The notes under the pieces: generated by a model | Databases searched by the model: none | What the model saw: only the letters and a program-made list of their open reading frames with translations | Told to the model about the DNA's origin: nothing | Shown here: piece by piece, positions 14,649-21,717 of the stretch | Position numbering within the stretch: the first letter of the stretch is position 1 | Layout of the letters: the number at the start of each line of letters is the position of its first letter | Program-made: the position numbers and the translations under genes | Source: Clostridia bacterium | Lineage (GTDB): Bacteria; Bacillota_A; Clostridia; Oscillospirales; CAG-272 | Length of the DNA stretch: 24,591 nt | Direction of reading: 5' to 3' | Assembly: GCA_017453335.1 (NCBI GenBank) | Contig: JAFTKI010000094.1 | Location: 1 to 24,591, forward strand

Positions 14649-14677
14649 ATTATAACACATTTTGCAAACAATGTCAA
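14649..14677 (-). promoter_or_regulatory. Promoter of the MBL-GDPD-HAD-M20-M20 operon
   Basis: On the minus strand, TTGACA (14672-14677), a 17-nt spacer and TATAAT (14649-14654) with an extended TGT. It is a consensus promoter about 40 nt upstream of the first gene. Confidence 0.9.
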
Positions 14678-14711
14678 CTTGAAAGCAATCCACAGAAAAA
14701 TAAAATCCACA

Positions 14712-14747
14712 TAAAAAACGCACGATGATCAAACGACCATCGTGCGT
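14712..14747 (-). terminator. Intrinsic terminator of the cohesin/dockerin operon
   Basis: ACGCACGATG (14718-14727) pairs with CATCGTGCGT (14738-14747). On the minus strand the stem is followed by six T (14712-14717). It lies about 45 nt past the stop of the membrane-anchored protein. Confidence 0.9.
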
Positions 14748-14792
14748 AAATCAATATTCGATTTAAAGATACGATTCAAAATCTACAAAGAT

Positions 14793-15980
14793 TTATTTAC
14801 TCTTCTTCTTTACTACAATCACTGCAACAACCACACCAACGATTGCTACGCAAGCAATCACGGTGATCCAGATCCATGTAGAAGACTTTGCTTCGATCAC
14901 ACCGGGCTCCTGCAGAATGGTTCCGCATTCAGCACATCTGGATCCTTCGGTAGAACCCTCCGAAGAGTATGTAGGCTCAACAGCGGGAATTACCTCGGGA
15001 GTGTGGCCCTTAGTAGCAAGAACCTTCTCACAAGTGGTACAAACCTGAGCCGAAGTACAGGTTACTTCACCACTGGGAGTGTGTCCCAAAGCTTCACCGT
15101 AAGCGGTGTTACAACCCTCACAAACGGCCTTTTCCTCACAGGTAGCTTGGCCACCTGCGCAGTTTTCGGTTACAACGTGAGTTGCATCGTTTGCACAAAC
15201 CTTTGTGTGAGTTTTGTCGCCGTTGGAAACCCATGCACCATAGTTATGATCAAGAGCCTTCACAACAGTCTGAGCAGTCAAAACTGCTTCACAGTAAGAG
15301 CAATGAGAACCTTCGGTCAAACCGTCCTCGGTACAAGTAGCAGGGACTGCTGCATCTACCACAACGGTATGCTGGTGAGTTTTGCCCACAAATTTCACAT
15401 CAACAGAAGCATTCTTTACTTCTTTACCAACGGTACCATCAGCCATAATAACGTTGTTGGCACCTTCCAATGTGAAACTGATCGCAGTATCCGCTTCAGG
15501 CATAACCTTCAAAGGCTCGATTGCATTTCCCTTCTCATCATACTCCTGAGTCGGTGTTGCTTTGAACTTCAAAACAGCAACGGTTCCGGTAGCAGTGTAA
15601 GGAGCCTTCTGACCATCCAGAATCGGCTTCAAATCCTCGAAATCACCAACGGTGATCGAGATCGAGCCGGGTGCGTCCTTGCTGTCCTGCAGGGTTACGG
15701 TTCCGAACGAAGAGTTGGTGGTAGAACCAGCAGCATCAAACGTTACGAGAGCCGGATTGTAGGTCAGCTTAGGCATAATAAGAGCAAAGCCCTTATTTTC
15801 CGGGATTGCGACAGTAACCGTAAAGGTATCGCCCTCCTTCACCACAGAGGCCGAAGCCTCTGCTGTGAAGAAAGTATTCTCATTTGCGGGAGCAGCCTCA
15901 GCAGCCGATACACCCAAAGAGAGGATCAAAATCAATTGTACAATGAAAAGTAAGAGTAATCCTTTTCTGCTTTTCATCAT
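14793..15980 (-). CDS. Membrane-anchored surface protein with cohesin-like domain and Cys/His repeats
   Basis: This 395-residue secreted protein begins with a signal peptide (about 1-29, a Leu/Ile-rich core ending near 'VSAAEA'). Residues about 37-195 look like a cohesin or related beta-sandwich ('EGDTFTVTVAIPENKG', 'LTYNPALVTFDAAG', 'GTVAVLKFKA'). Four or so copies of the C-x4-G...CxxC...GH repeat follow (about 204-360), for example 'CTEDGLTEGSHCSYC'. The C-terminus is a single membrane helix (about 369-390) followed by 'KKKSK'; there is no LPxTG sorting motif. AAAGGTGAT precedes the ATG. It is 19 nt downstream of the giant dockerin-bearing protein gene and is probably its membrane-side partner (inference). 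Assignment of the beta-sandwich as a true cohesin is by pattern only. Confidence 0.82.
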   Translation of the reverse strand: MMKSRKGLLLLFIVQLILILSLGVSAAEAAPANENTFFTAEASASVVKEGDTFTVTVAIPENKGFALIMPKLTYNPALVTFDAAGSTTNSSFGTVTLQDSKDAPGSISITVGDFEDLKPILDGQKAPYTATGTVAVLKFKATPTQEYDEKGNAIEPLKVMPEADTAISFTLEGANNVIMADGTVGKEVKNASVDVKFVGKTHQHTVVVDAAVPATCTEDGLTEGSHCSYCEAVLTAQTVVKALDHNYGAWVSNGDKTHTKVCANDATHVVTENCAGGQATCEEKAVCEGCNTAYGEALGHTPSGEVTCTSAQVCTTCEKVLATKGHTPEVIPAVEPTYSSEGSTEGSRCAECGTILQEPGVIEAKSSTWIWITVIACVAIVGVVVAVIVVKKKSK

Positions 15981-15999
15981 TTAATCACCTTTCTTGATA

Positions 16000-18900
16000 T
16001 CAAGCGCGAAGAGCAGTCATATCTGCATAGAGCTTAGAACCAACGAGGTACTCGTACAGGTTCATCAAGTCAGCCAGAGTGATGTCGCCGTCCTTATCGG
16101 TATCAACAACAACGTCGTAGCCGGAAGCCTTAGCGAGGTTGTACAGAGCAAGTGCGTCCTCGAGAGTAACATCACCGTCTGCGTTTGCATCGAGGAACTT
16201 CTCGATGTCGATGGTCTCATCAGCCTTAGCGATTTCGTCCTCGGTCAGATCTGCATCTACGTTGGTATCGATCGTAGAACCGTCAGCCTTGATTGCCTCG
16301 CAAACCTTATCGTTTGCAGCATCGTTTACGAAACCGAAGGTTGCCTCGGTTGCGGTTCTGTTATCAATGCGGAAGTAAAGAATTGCAAAGACCTCGGTGC
16401 CTTCAACAGGCAGATCCTGTGCCTTCTTATCCTCAGTGTTAGCAGTGTTTGCAACGAGAGTTACATAGCCACCATTGTCGTGAGCTGCCTGGTTTACAGT
16501 AAAGGTGCTGCTCAGGATCTCGTAGCTTTCGAACTTAACAATAGAAGGATCATACTCAACGTTGAGTCTTACGCCCCAAACATCGATCTTTTCGCTGTTC
16601 ATGATAACCTTAACAGCTACCAAAGAAGAATCAGCGTAGCCAGCGCCGCTTACAACAGCGTTGTCCATTTCAAGGGAGAACTCGATACCGGGCTTCGTGG
16701 TAGCTCTGGTTTCCTCAAATCCGCAATCAGGGCAAACTCTCTTGTCCAGACCGGGAGTAGTGAAGGTAGCGGGAGTAACAACTTCCCAGTAATCAGTTTC
16801 AGTATCTCTATCCCACTTGTGGGGACCGAACTCGGGAACGATAGAGGCATTGTCAACCCAGTTAGCCTGGCAGTTCTTGCAAACCTCAAGGTAGTAACCG
16901 TACTGTACGCAGGTTGCATCCACCCATACCTTGAATACATCGTTGTGAGCCTTGCCAACGATTCTCTTACCCTCTTCATCGGGAGTAATGTTGCAGTGCT
17001 CATTTACACATACGCGGTCTACAACAGTATCCAGGCAATCGTTAACGATGGTCTCGCCTGCAGCATTGGTATGACCGGTTGCAGGGATAACGGTAACCTT
17101 AACGCCGAGAGGCTTACCCTCGCCATCGGTATAATGGCACTTGTCGCCGTTTGCACAAACTTCAACGATCTGGCCGTCGTTCTCGCAATCCATAGCCTTA
17201 GACAAACCGCCTTCGGAGACGTCAGGGCTTACCTGGAAGTTATGACCAAGAGCAGGTCTGTAGTTTACAATGTACTCAGCTTCGAGATCGCCGAATACGA
17301 AGTCACCATTTGCATCACCCTTACAATCGGGGCAGAGGTAGTGAACAAGTCCGAACGCCTCGCAGGATACAACGATCTGATCCTTGGAAGCGGGCTTGCC
17401 AAGTCTCTTGTGATCAAGAGCATCGAGTTCTTTCTTACCCTCAGTGTATCCGCAAACGGTACACAGCTTGTGAGCGGTGTAACCCTTCTCGGTACAAGTG
17501 GGGTTCAGCTTATCTACATTGATCAGGTTGTGACCGAGAGCAGGTGCATATTCGTAGCCGCATCCGTTTGCACAAACCTGTGCAGTGGTGCAGGTAGCCT
17601 CTGCGCCGGGCTTGTGGCCAAGTGCAGGAATTTCTTTTTCAGCGACGGGCTCACCGCAAGCGGTACAAACGTAAGCGGGAACCTTTCCGGGGTTTACGCA
17701 ATCTGCGGGTTCAATTACGATGTCCTCAGGCATCTTATGGCCTTCGCCGGTGTTCTCCTGTACAACCAAGAGGAATTCGCCGCAATCAGGGCAGAAGTAG
17801 TTGTACAAGCCTCTCTTCTCGCAAGTGCCTTTAATGTAATCATCGCCAACCTTGTGTGCCAAGGGGTGAGTTACGCTGATCACTCTAGAGGGATCCTGGT
17901 GTGCAATGTAGAACAGTGCCTCAACCTCAGGAACGAAGGTGGTCCAGTTATCATTCATAACATGGCCGCAAACTTCGCAGGTGTAAACCGTGTAACCGGG
18001 AGTAGTACAAGTGGGATATACGATCTGACCATCGTCATAGTCGTGGCCCAGAGCGTCCTCAATGGAGCGCTCCTCGGTGTGGTCGCATCTGGTGCACTTC
18101 CATGCGGTGTAACCGTAATCGGTGCAGGTGGGAGCAACAACGCCGTCTACGCCAACAGTGGTGTCGATAACCATGTTATGGCCCAGTGCAGGCTCGGTGC
18201 CTTCGCCGTAGTTCTCATAAGCATACTGACGGCAGTAACGGCAGTAGTATACATATCTACCGTTTTCAGTGCAGGTAGGAGCACTATACAGTTCCTTATC
18301 GGTCTGTCTGTAAACGTGATCGGGAGCAGTATCCAATCCGCTGCTGGTATCAACAACGATCTCACCAACGAGGTGTACGCTCAAACGATCGGCTACAGTT
18401 TCACCGGGAATTGTTACGTCATACTCAACGCCTTCTACAACTACCGTCGCAACAAGAGGCAGAGGGCAGTTTTCGTTGGTACAATAAGTATAAGTATAGG
18501 TAAAGGTTACGCAGTTGAAAGGAACGGTTACAGTCGTCAGAGCGTGGCCGGTTGCTTCCTCGGTCTGAGTCTCGCCACAAACTGTACAATCATAGGTACC
18601 TTTTTCAAGGCAGTTAGCACCTGCATAGCTTACAGGCTTGGTATGACCGTTCATCGGGATCGTCTCAGTCTTAGCGTGCTCGCCGCAAACCAAGCAGATC
18701 CAAATCTTATAACCGTATCTGTCGCAGGTAGGCTCCTTCACATCATAGGGAGGGCCCTGGAGGTCAGCGGTGTGACCCAGCGCAGGCAGAACGATGGTTA
18801 CATCTTCATTACAAATGTTACAAGTTCTTACCTCGGAACCGTCCTCGGTGCAGGTAGGAGCTACAGGAGCAGGAACATCATGAGCAGCCTGATTGGTGAA

Positions 18901-19746
18901 ATCATGACCGTGAGCAGGGATCACAGTGATGTACTCGCCGTTCTCATCCTTGGTAGCCTCAACGAGAGCACCTGCCTTGTTGGGATCTGCAACAAAGATT
19001 GCGCCGCAAGCCTTGTTCTCATCTCCGCAACCCAAGCATACCCAGTACTCGATGTTACCGTCTTCGGTGCAGGTAGGAGCCTTGTATTCAACATGTTCCA
19101 TTGCTTCCTGCATGTGAGCAGCAATAATGGTAACGTTCTTGGTGTCGCCGCAAACGGAGCAGGTGTACTTAGCAACACCGTTCTCGTAAACGATTACGCC
19201 GTCGATCTTCTCGCAGCTGGGAGCCTTTACGATCTCGGGAACCTTGTTCCACTTGTGACCTTCACCGGTCTGACCGATAGCTTCCTTTGTGTTACAAACG
19301 GTACAAACCTTGTAGCCGCCGATTACGCAGTTGCCACCTTCAACTACTTCCCATACGTGCTCAGCAAAGGGAATAGGAGCGCCACTACCGGGCTTAACTG
19401 CTCCGCACTTCTCACAAGTTTCGATAGCAGTCTGGCCGCGGTTCTGGCAAGTAGCCTCAACAGCGGGAGTGGTTACTACATAGGAGTGCTCGTCTTTCGC
19501 AGGAACGAAATCGTCCGCAAAGTAATCGCTACATGCAGGACACTGATAAAGAGTATAGCCCCATTTGTCGCAGACAGTGGGAACTACCTCAATTTTCTTT
19601 GCGTCCGGGCAATTTTTCAGAGTATGATCTGCATCACCAACGATTGTGCAAGCAGGCGCAACGGCTTCTTCCGCGAAGGCTGCCACGGGCAGTACAGAAA
19701 ACACCATCAAGCATGCAAGCAAAACGGACAAAATTTTTGTTTTCAT
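16000..19746 (-). CDS. Giant secreted protein: about 21 Cys/His repeats, cohesin-like domain, C-terminal dockerin
   Basis: This 1248-residue exported protein starts with a signal peptide ending near 'VAAFA-EEA' (about residue 25). About 21 degenerate repeats fill residues 30-1018. The core is C-x3/4-G-x5-7-CxxC-(G)-variable-(A/G)-x-GH, for example 'CTEDGSEVRTCNICN...LPALGH' and 'CTDYGYTAWKCTRCD...ALGH'. Residues about 1019-1160 resemble a cohesin ('VWGVRLNVEYDPSIVKFESYE'). The C-terminus (about 1185-1248) is a type I dockerin with two calcium-binding loops, 'DANADGDVTLEDALALY' and 'DTDKDGDITLADLMNLY'. The ATG at 19744-19746 is chosen because AAAGGATGG precedes it; the ATG three codons earlier overlaps that site. 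No catalytic domain is visible, so a structural or adhesive role is likely. The coding sequence uses no TTA, CTA or TCA codons. Confidence 0.88.
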   Translation of the reverse strand: MKTKILSVLLACLMVFSVLPVAAFAEEAVAPACTIVGDADHTLKNCPDAKKIEVVPTVCDKWGYTLYQCPACSDYFADDFVPAKDEHSYVVTTPAVEATCQNRGQTAIETCEKCGAVKPGSGAPIPFAEHVWEVVEGGNCVIGGYKVCTVCNTKEAIGQTGEGHKWNKVPEIVKAPSCEKIDGVIVYENGVAKYTCSVCGDTKNVTIIAAHMQEAMEHVEYKAPTCTEDGNIEYWVCLGCGDENKACGAIFVADPNKAGALVEATKDENGEYITVIPAHGHDFTNQAAHDVPAPVAPTCTEDGSEVRTCNICNEDVTIVLPALGHTADLQGPPYDVKEPTCDRYGYKIWICLVCGEHAKTETIPMNGHTKPVSYAGANCLEKGTYDCTVCGETQTEEATGHALTTVTVPFNCVTFTYTYTYCTNENCPLPLVATVVVEGVEYDVTIPGETVADRLSVHLVGEIVVDTSSGLDTAPDHVYRQTDKELYSAPTCTENGRYVYYCRYCRQYAYENYGEGTEPALGHNMVIDTTVGVDGVVAPTCTDYGYTAWKCTRCDHTEERSIEDALGHDYDDGQIVYPTCTTPGYTVYTCEVCGHVMNDNWTTFVPEVEALFYIAHQDPSRVISVTHPLAHKVGDDYIKGTCEKRGLYNYFCPDCGEFLLVVQENTGEGHKMPEDIVIEPADCVNPGKVPAYVCTACGEPVAEKEIPALGHKPGAEATCTTAQVCANGCGYEYAPALGHNLINVDKLNPTCTEKGYTAHKLCTVCGYTEGKKELDALDHKRLGKPASKDQIVVSCEAFGLVHYLCPDCKGDANGDFVFGDLEAEYIVNYRPALGHNFQVSPDVSEGGLSKAMDCENDGQIVEVCANGDKCHYTDGEGKPLGVKVTVIPATGHTNAAGETIVNDCLDTVVDRVCVNEHCNITPDEEGKRIVGKAHNDVFKVWVDATCVQYGYYLEVCKNCQANWVDNASIVPEFGPHKWDRDTETDYWEVVTPATFTTPGLDKRVCPDCGFEETRATTKPGIEFSLEMDNAVVSGAGYADSSLVAVKVIMNSEKIDVWGVRLNVEYDPSIVKFESYEILSSTFTVNQAAHDNGGYVTLVANTANTEDKKAQDLPVEGTEVFAILYFRIDNRTATEATFGFVNDAANDKVCEAIKADGSTIDTNVDADLTEDEIAKADETIDIEKFLDANADGDVTLEDALALYNLAKASGYDVVVDTDKDGDITLADLMNLYEYLVGSKLYADMTALRA

Positions 19747-19755
19747 TGTTTCCAT

Positions 19756-19959
19756 CCTTTCGTTATTTAGGGTTCAATGATACCCTCTTTTTTAAAGTGC
19801 AGCCGATCTGTCTATGGTTTTCAAACAATGCAACCCGCACAATTCGGTTCAGAGACACCGGCATCCGACCTTTTGCAACCCAAAAAGCCGAAAAACTGCC
19901 GCCTCAACCCGCTTTTGCAACAGGTTTTTGATGAAAATATAGAGTTGTGGCACTTATTC
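19756..19959 (-). promoter_or_regulatory. Long 5' leader of the cohesin/dockerin operon
   Basis: About 205 nt lie between the predicted transcription start and the gene. On the minus strand the leader contains GGGTTG three times (19905-19910, 19876-19881, 19831-19836). TTGCAAAAG occurs twice. A small GGGT-8 nt-ACCC hairpin lies close to the ribosome binding site. I recognise no known riboswitch consensus and no leader peptide with a convincing start. Its role is unknown. Confidence 0.4.
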
Positions 19960-19965
19960 CCTTAG

Positions 19966-19994
19966 ATGATACCACAAATTGATTCCGTTGTCAA
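19966..19994 (-). promoter_or_regulatory. Promoter of the cohesin/dockerin operon
   Basis: On the minus strand, TTGACA (19989-19994), a 17-nt spacer and TATCAT (19966-19971) with an extended TGG. It is the only good promoter upstream of the giant gene. Confidence 0.75.
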
Positions 19995-20132
19995 TAGTTT
20001 TTTTAAAAAAAACAAAATTTCTTTTTCACCAAATTCTACCTTACCATTCTATTCCATTAAAGCCATGTTGTTACAAACCGTTTTTGGGGTGCTGTTTGAG
20101 TTCTAAAAAGCCCTCCTCGCGCCTATATTATA

Positions 20133-20175
20133 TAAAAGGAAGAAAAGCCGACCTTGCTTCGGCCCGTTTTTCGGG
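20133..20175 (-). terminator. Terminator of the small decayed unit
   Basis: On the minus strand, CCCG-AAAAA-CGGG (20175-20163) is followed at once by GCCGA-AGCAAGG-TCGGC (20163-20147) and TTTTCTTCCTTTTA. The second hairpin with its T tract is a plausible intrinsic terminator. From here to 19995 the sequence is AT-rich with no feature I can support. Confidence 0.65.
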
Positions 20176-20269
20176 TATGGATCACGTTTTTTCGATACGG
20201 TTCGGTCCTCAAACATCAATGTCGCAGATCCCGGCTTTGAGGAGTAGAACAGCGCCTCATCAGCCTCGG

Positions 20270-20446
20270 TCAACTGCCGAGCAGTCCGCAATTGAGCCAC
20301 CGTCTGTCGATTTTATCGCCGATCCACGAATAACCGTCACGCAGTTCAACTCCGCGGCAGCTCATCCCGGTTCTGCTTTCGGCGGTACACGTCTGATAAA
20401 AATGTTCGAAGAAATACCTGTCAGCCAACGTTGTTTTTTCTTTCAT
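20270..20446 (-). pseudogene. Small 58-codon ORF, possibly the 5' part of a frameshifted gene
   Basis: A promoter (20471-20499) and a ribosome site (AAGGCGGTG) precede an ATG at 20444-20446. The frame gives 58 residues starting 'MKEKTTLADRYFFEHFYQTC', with Cys20, Cys30 and Cys53, and stops at 20270-20272. Another frame stays open through the next 150 nt ('LTEADEALFYSSKPGSATLMF', about 20150-20300) up to the terminator. The simplest reading is one gene of about 100 codons broken by a frameshift near 20285-20300. Alternatives are a genuine short peptide or a non-coding RNA; TCCTCAAA/TTTGAGGA can pair in this region. I recognise no family. Confidence 0.4.
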
Positions 20447-20470
20447 AGCTTCACCGCCTTTCTTAATATC

Positions 20471-20499
20471 ATTCTATCACACAAACGGGAATAATTCAA
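20471..20499 (-). promoter_or_regulatory. Promoter of the small 58-codon ORF
   Basis: On the minus strand, TTGAAT (20494-20499), a 17-nt spacer and TAGAAT (20471-20476) with an extended TGA. Confidence 0.65.
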
Positions 20500-20537
20500 T
20501 GGTTTTTCGGTTGATCACAGGTTCAAGTCTATAAGAA

Positions 20538-20840
20538 TCAAGAAATAATTCCTTTTTCTTTGGCTTTTTGCGCTATATCTGATAAAGCTTCTTCAGAATC
20601 TACATATACGCAAACCTTTGCGCAACCATATATAAACCAATCAGACAAGGGTGTTCTTGGTTTGTCCGTCTCCTTCAAAACCATTTCGCCGGAAGTCATC
20701 TCAAAATCATTCATACGGTCTTCCTTATTCAATGCCATCAAGATAGCATCAATGCAAGCATGTCCTGCCTGTGCCGCTATTTTCCCTTTGCGCATCTTAA
20801 GATCCCGACGCATAACGATCATCATTTTTGATTTGTACAT
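20538..20840 (-). CDS. PTH2-family peptidyl-tRNA hydrolase-like protein, C-terminally truncated
   Basis: This 100-residue protein starts 'MYKSKMMIVMRRDLKMRKGK' and contains 'LKMRKGKIAAQAGHA' (14-28), the conserved active-site segment of PTH2 enzymes, which release peptides from stalled peptidyl-tRNA. The family normally has about 115-120 residues. Here the frame ends after 'AKEKGIIS', before the C-terminal strand that carries the conserved Asp-x-Gly-x-Thr segment and the final 'IGP' motif. Just after the stop another frame reads 'LILIDLNL', which resembles the start of the missing strand and suggests a frameshift. GGAG lies 6 nt before the ATG. It is probably co-transcribed with the small gene upstream. 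Function may be lost. Confidence 0.75.
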   Translation of the reverse strand: MYKSKMMIVMRRDLKMRKGKIAAQAGHACIDAILMALNKEDRMNDFEMTSGEMVLKETDKPRTPLSDWFIYGCAKVCVYVDSEEALSDIAQKAKEKGIIS

Positions 20841-20906
20841 AAGAATCTCCAGCCTTAATTATTATTTTTTTATAATCTCATAAAACTACACCTTAAGCAA
20901 CAACTT

Positions 20907-21080
20907 TTATTCAATCACCGTATAGGACAACATTTCATAATGCAATCTTGAACCAATATCAATCCCGGACGGGAGAAGTGCCATTGCAATAAAAAGATCG
21001 TTGTCCGCACGGTCACCGTCAGCGCGAAGATAAGCATATTCTCCTTCAATTTTTACCACTGTATAATCCTTAGGTTCCAT
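20907..21080 (-). CDS. 57-residue small protein, weakly DUF3006-like
   Basis: The ATG at 21078-21080 follows GGGAGG by about 12 nt and a good promoter. The 57-residue product starts 'MEPKDYTVVKIEGEYAYLRA', continues 'DGDRADNDLFIAMALLPSGI' and ends 'LSYTVIE'. The pattern 'IEGEYAYL...LLPSGIDIGS' resembles small beta-barrel proteins of the DUF3006 type, but the match is too short to be sure. It has no signal peptide or membrane segment. The PTH2-like gene begins 66 nt further on, so the two may share a transcript. Confidence 0.65.
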   Translation of the reverse strand: MEPKDYTVVKIEGEYAYLRADGDRADNDLFIAMALLPSGIDIGSRLHYEMLSYTVIE

Positions 21081-21118
21081 AGTTTCGGTATCCTCCCATT
21101 TTAACGATTCCTTGCCAT

Positions 21119-21147
21119 ATTATATCACATATTATGCTTTGCTTCAA
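21119..21147 (-). promoter_or_regulatory. Promoter of the 57-residue protein gene
   Basis: On the minus strand, TTGAAG (21142-21147), a 17-nt spacer and TATAAT (21119-21124) with an extended TGA. Confidence 0.75.
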
Positions 21148-21273
21148 TAAGCTCAATAAAAATTTGTTTGCATTTTCTAAAAATGCAAGGACTTTTGTGC
21201 CGAGTGCAATTTTGTTGTTCTAATTTTGCTCACCCGAGATTCCGGACATTGAATCGGGAAAATAAAGTTTTCT

Positions 21274-21296
21274 AACAGCGACACCCTGTATCAACA
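21274..21296 (-). repeat. tRNA-Asn-derived fragment 1
   Basis: AACAGCGACACCCTGTATCA reproduces, with small changes, the plus-strand text of the anticodon/T-arm region of the real tRNA-Asn gene (24166-24186, CCAGCGACACCCTGATTAAC). It has the same orientation as that gene. Confidence 0.6.
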
Positions 21297-21340
21297 CACC
21301 CGCCTGACGATAGAGAGCATATTGGCTTTCTCATTTTATA

Positions 21341-21382
21341 CCCCCTCGGGGGACGGCGAGGGGGTGACCGCGAAAAGCGGTC
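21341..21382. repeat. GC-rich double hairpin
   Basis: CCCCCTC (21341-21347) pairs with GAGGGGG (21358-21364), followed directly by GACCGC-GAAAA-GCGGTC (21366-21382). A G-rich tail runs to about 21400. It is far more GC-rich than the surroundings and is probably a dispersed intergenic repeat. Confidence 0.55.
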
Positions 21383-21449
21383 GGGGGAGTGGGCGGGCGG
21401 TTTGGGGATGGGAACGCCCGAGTTCGAATATCAACAAACGCACCCCGGT

Positions 21450-21499
21450 CTTGAGTGCGACACCCCTGTATTAAAGGGTACTCTGACTTGACGTAGCGA
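21450..21499 (-). repeat. tRNA-Asn-derived fragment 2
   Basis: CTTGAGTGCGACACCCCTGT and the following ATTAA match the tRNA-Asn text at 24160-24185. The next stretch, GGGTACTCTGACTTGACGTAGC, still resembles its D-arm side (AGGTGCTCTACCGACTGAGCT). It is thus a degenerate copy of roughly two thirds of the tRNA gene. Confidence 0.55.
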
Positions 21500-21500
21500 A

Positions 21501-21531
21501 ACTTCGAGCAACAACACCCTGAGTTAACACT
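21501..21531 (-). repeat. tRNA-Asn-derived fragment 3
   Basis: ACTTCGAGCAACAACACCCT followed by GAGTTAACACT aligns with ACTTGAACCAGCGACACCCT and GATTAACAGT of the tRNA-Asn gene (24160-24190). It has the same orientation. Confidence 0.6.
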
Positions 21532-21640
21532 GCTGCCTGCGGCAGCGGCGTGTTTTCTTGCAGACCTTAGGGTCTGCATTTCGCAAGCAAAACCGAAAAG
21601 CACGCGTCAGTTCCAACTTCGTTGGAGCCACCTGTCGCAC

Positions 21641-21665
21641 ATGGGTGTCGCTGGTTCTAATCAAG
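21641..21665 (+). repeat. tRNA-Asn-derived fragment 4 (opposite orientation)
   Basis: GGGTGTCGCTGGTTC (21643-21657) is identical over 15 nt to the variable-loop/T-arm segment of tRNA-Asn, here on the plus strand. About 60 nt further, TTTGGAGGTCAAAATGACAAC (21721-21741) closely matches the sequence just downstream of the real tRNA (TTTGGAGGTCAATTTGACAAC, minus strand of 24122-24142). A 3' half of the tRNA locus therefore seems to have been copied or inverted here. Confidence 0.65.
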
Positions 21666-21717
21666 TAAAGAAAGAAAACGAAAGAGCAGATCATCTGTGA
21701 TGATCTGCTCTTTCGTT
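21665..21717 (-). terminator. Intrinsic terminator of the FAD oxidoreductase gene
   Basis: A perfect 18-bp stem, starting AACGAAAGAGCAGATCAT (21677-21694) with its inverse at 21700-21717, has a 5-nt loop. On the minus strand it is followed by TTCTTTCTTTACTTG. It lies 49 nt past the stop of the oxidoreductase gene. Confidence 0.85.

Noticed and set aside
14793..19746. Cellulosome scaffoldin and enzyme
   Set aside because: Neither protein has a carbohydrate-active catalytic domain, and no cellulosomal enzyme is adjacent. Dockerin and cohesin-like domains alone do not make a cellulosome.
15994..19770. Plus-strand open frame of 1258 codons antisense to the giant dockerin protein
   Set aside because: It is in exact codon register with the real gene and exists only because that gene lacks TTA, CTA and TCA codons. 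It has no ribosome site, and the sense frame has a signal peptide, repeats and a dockerin.
21331..21603. Minus-strand 90-codon frame
   Set aside because: It covers the GC-rich hairpins and tRNA-Asn-derived fragments and has no coding signals.
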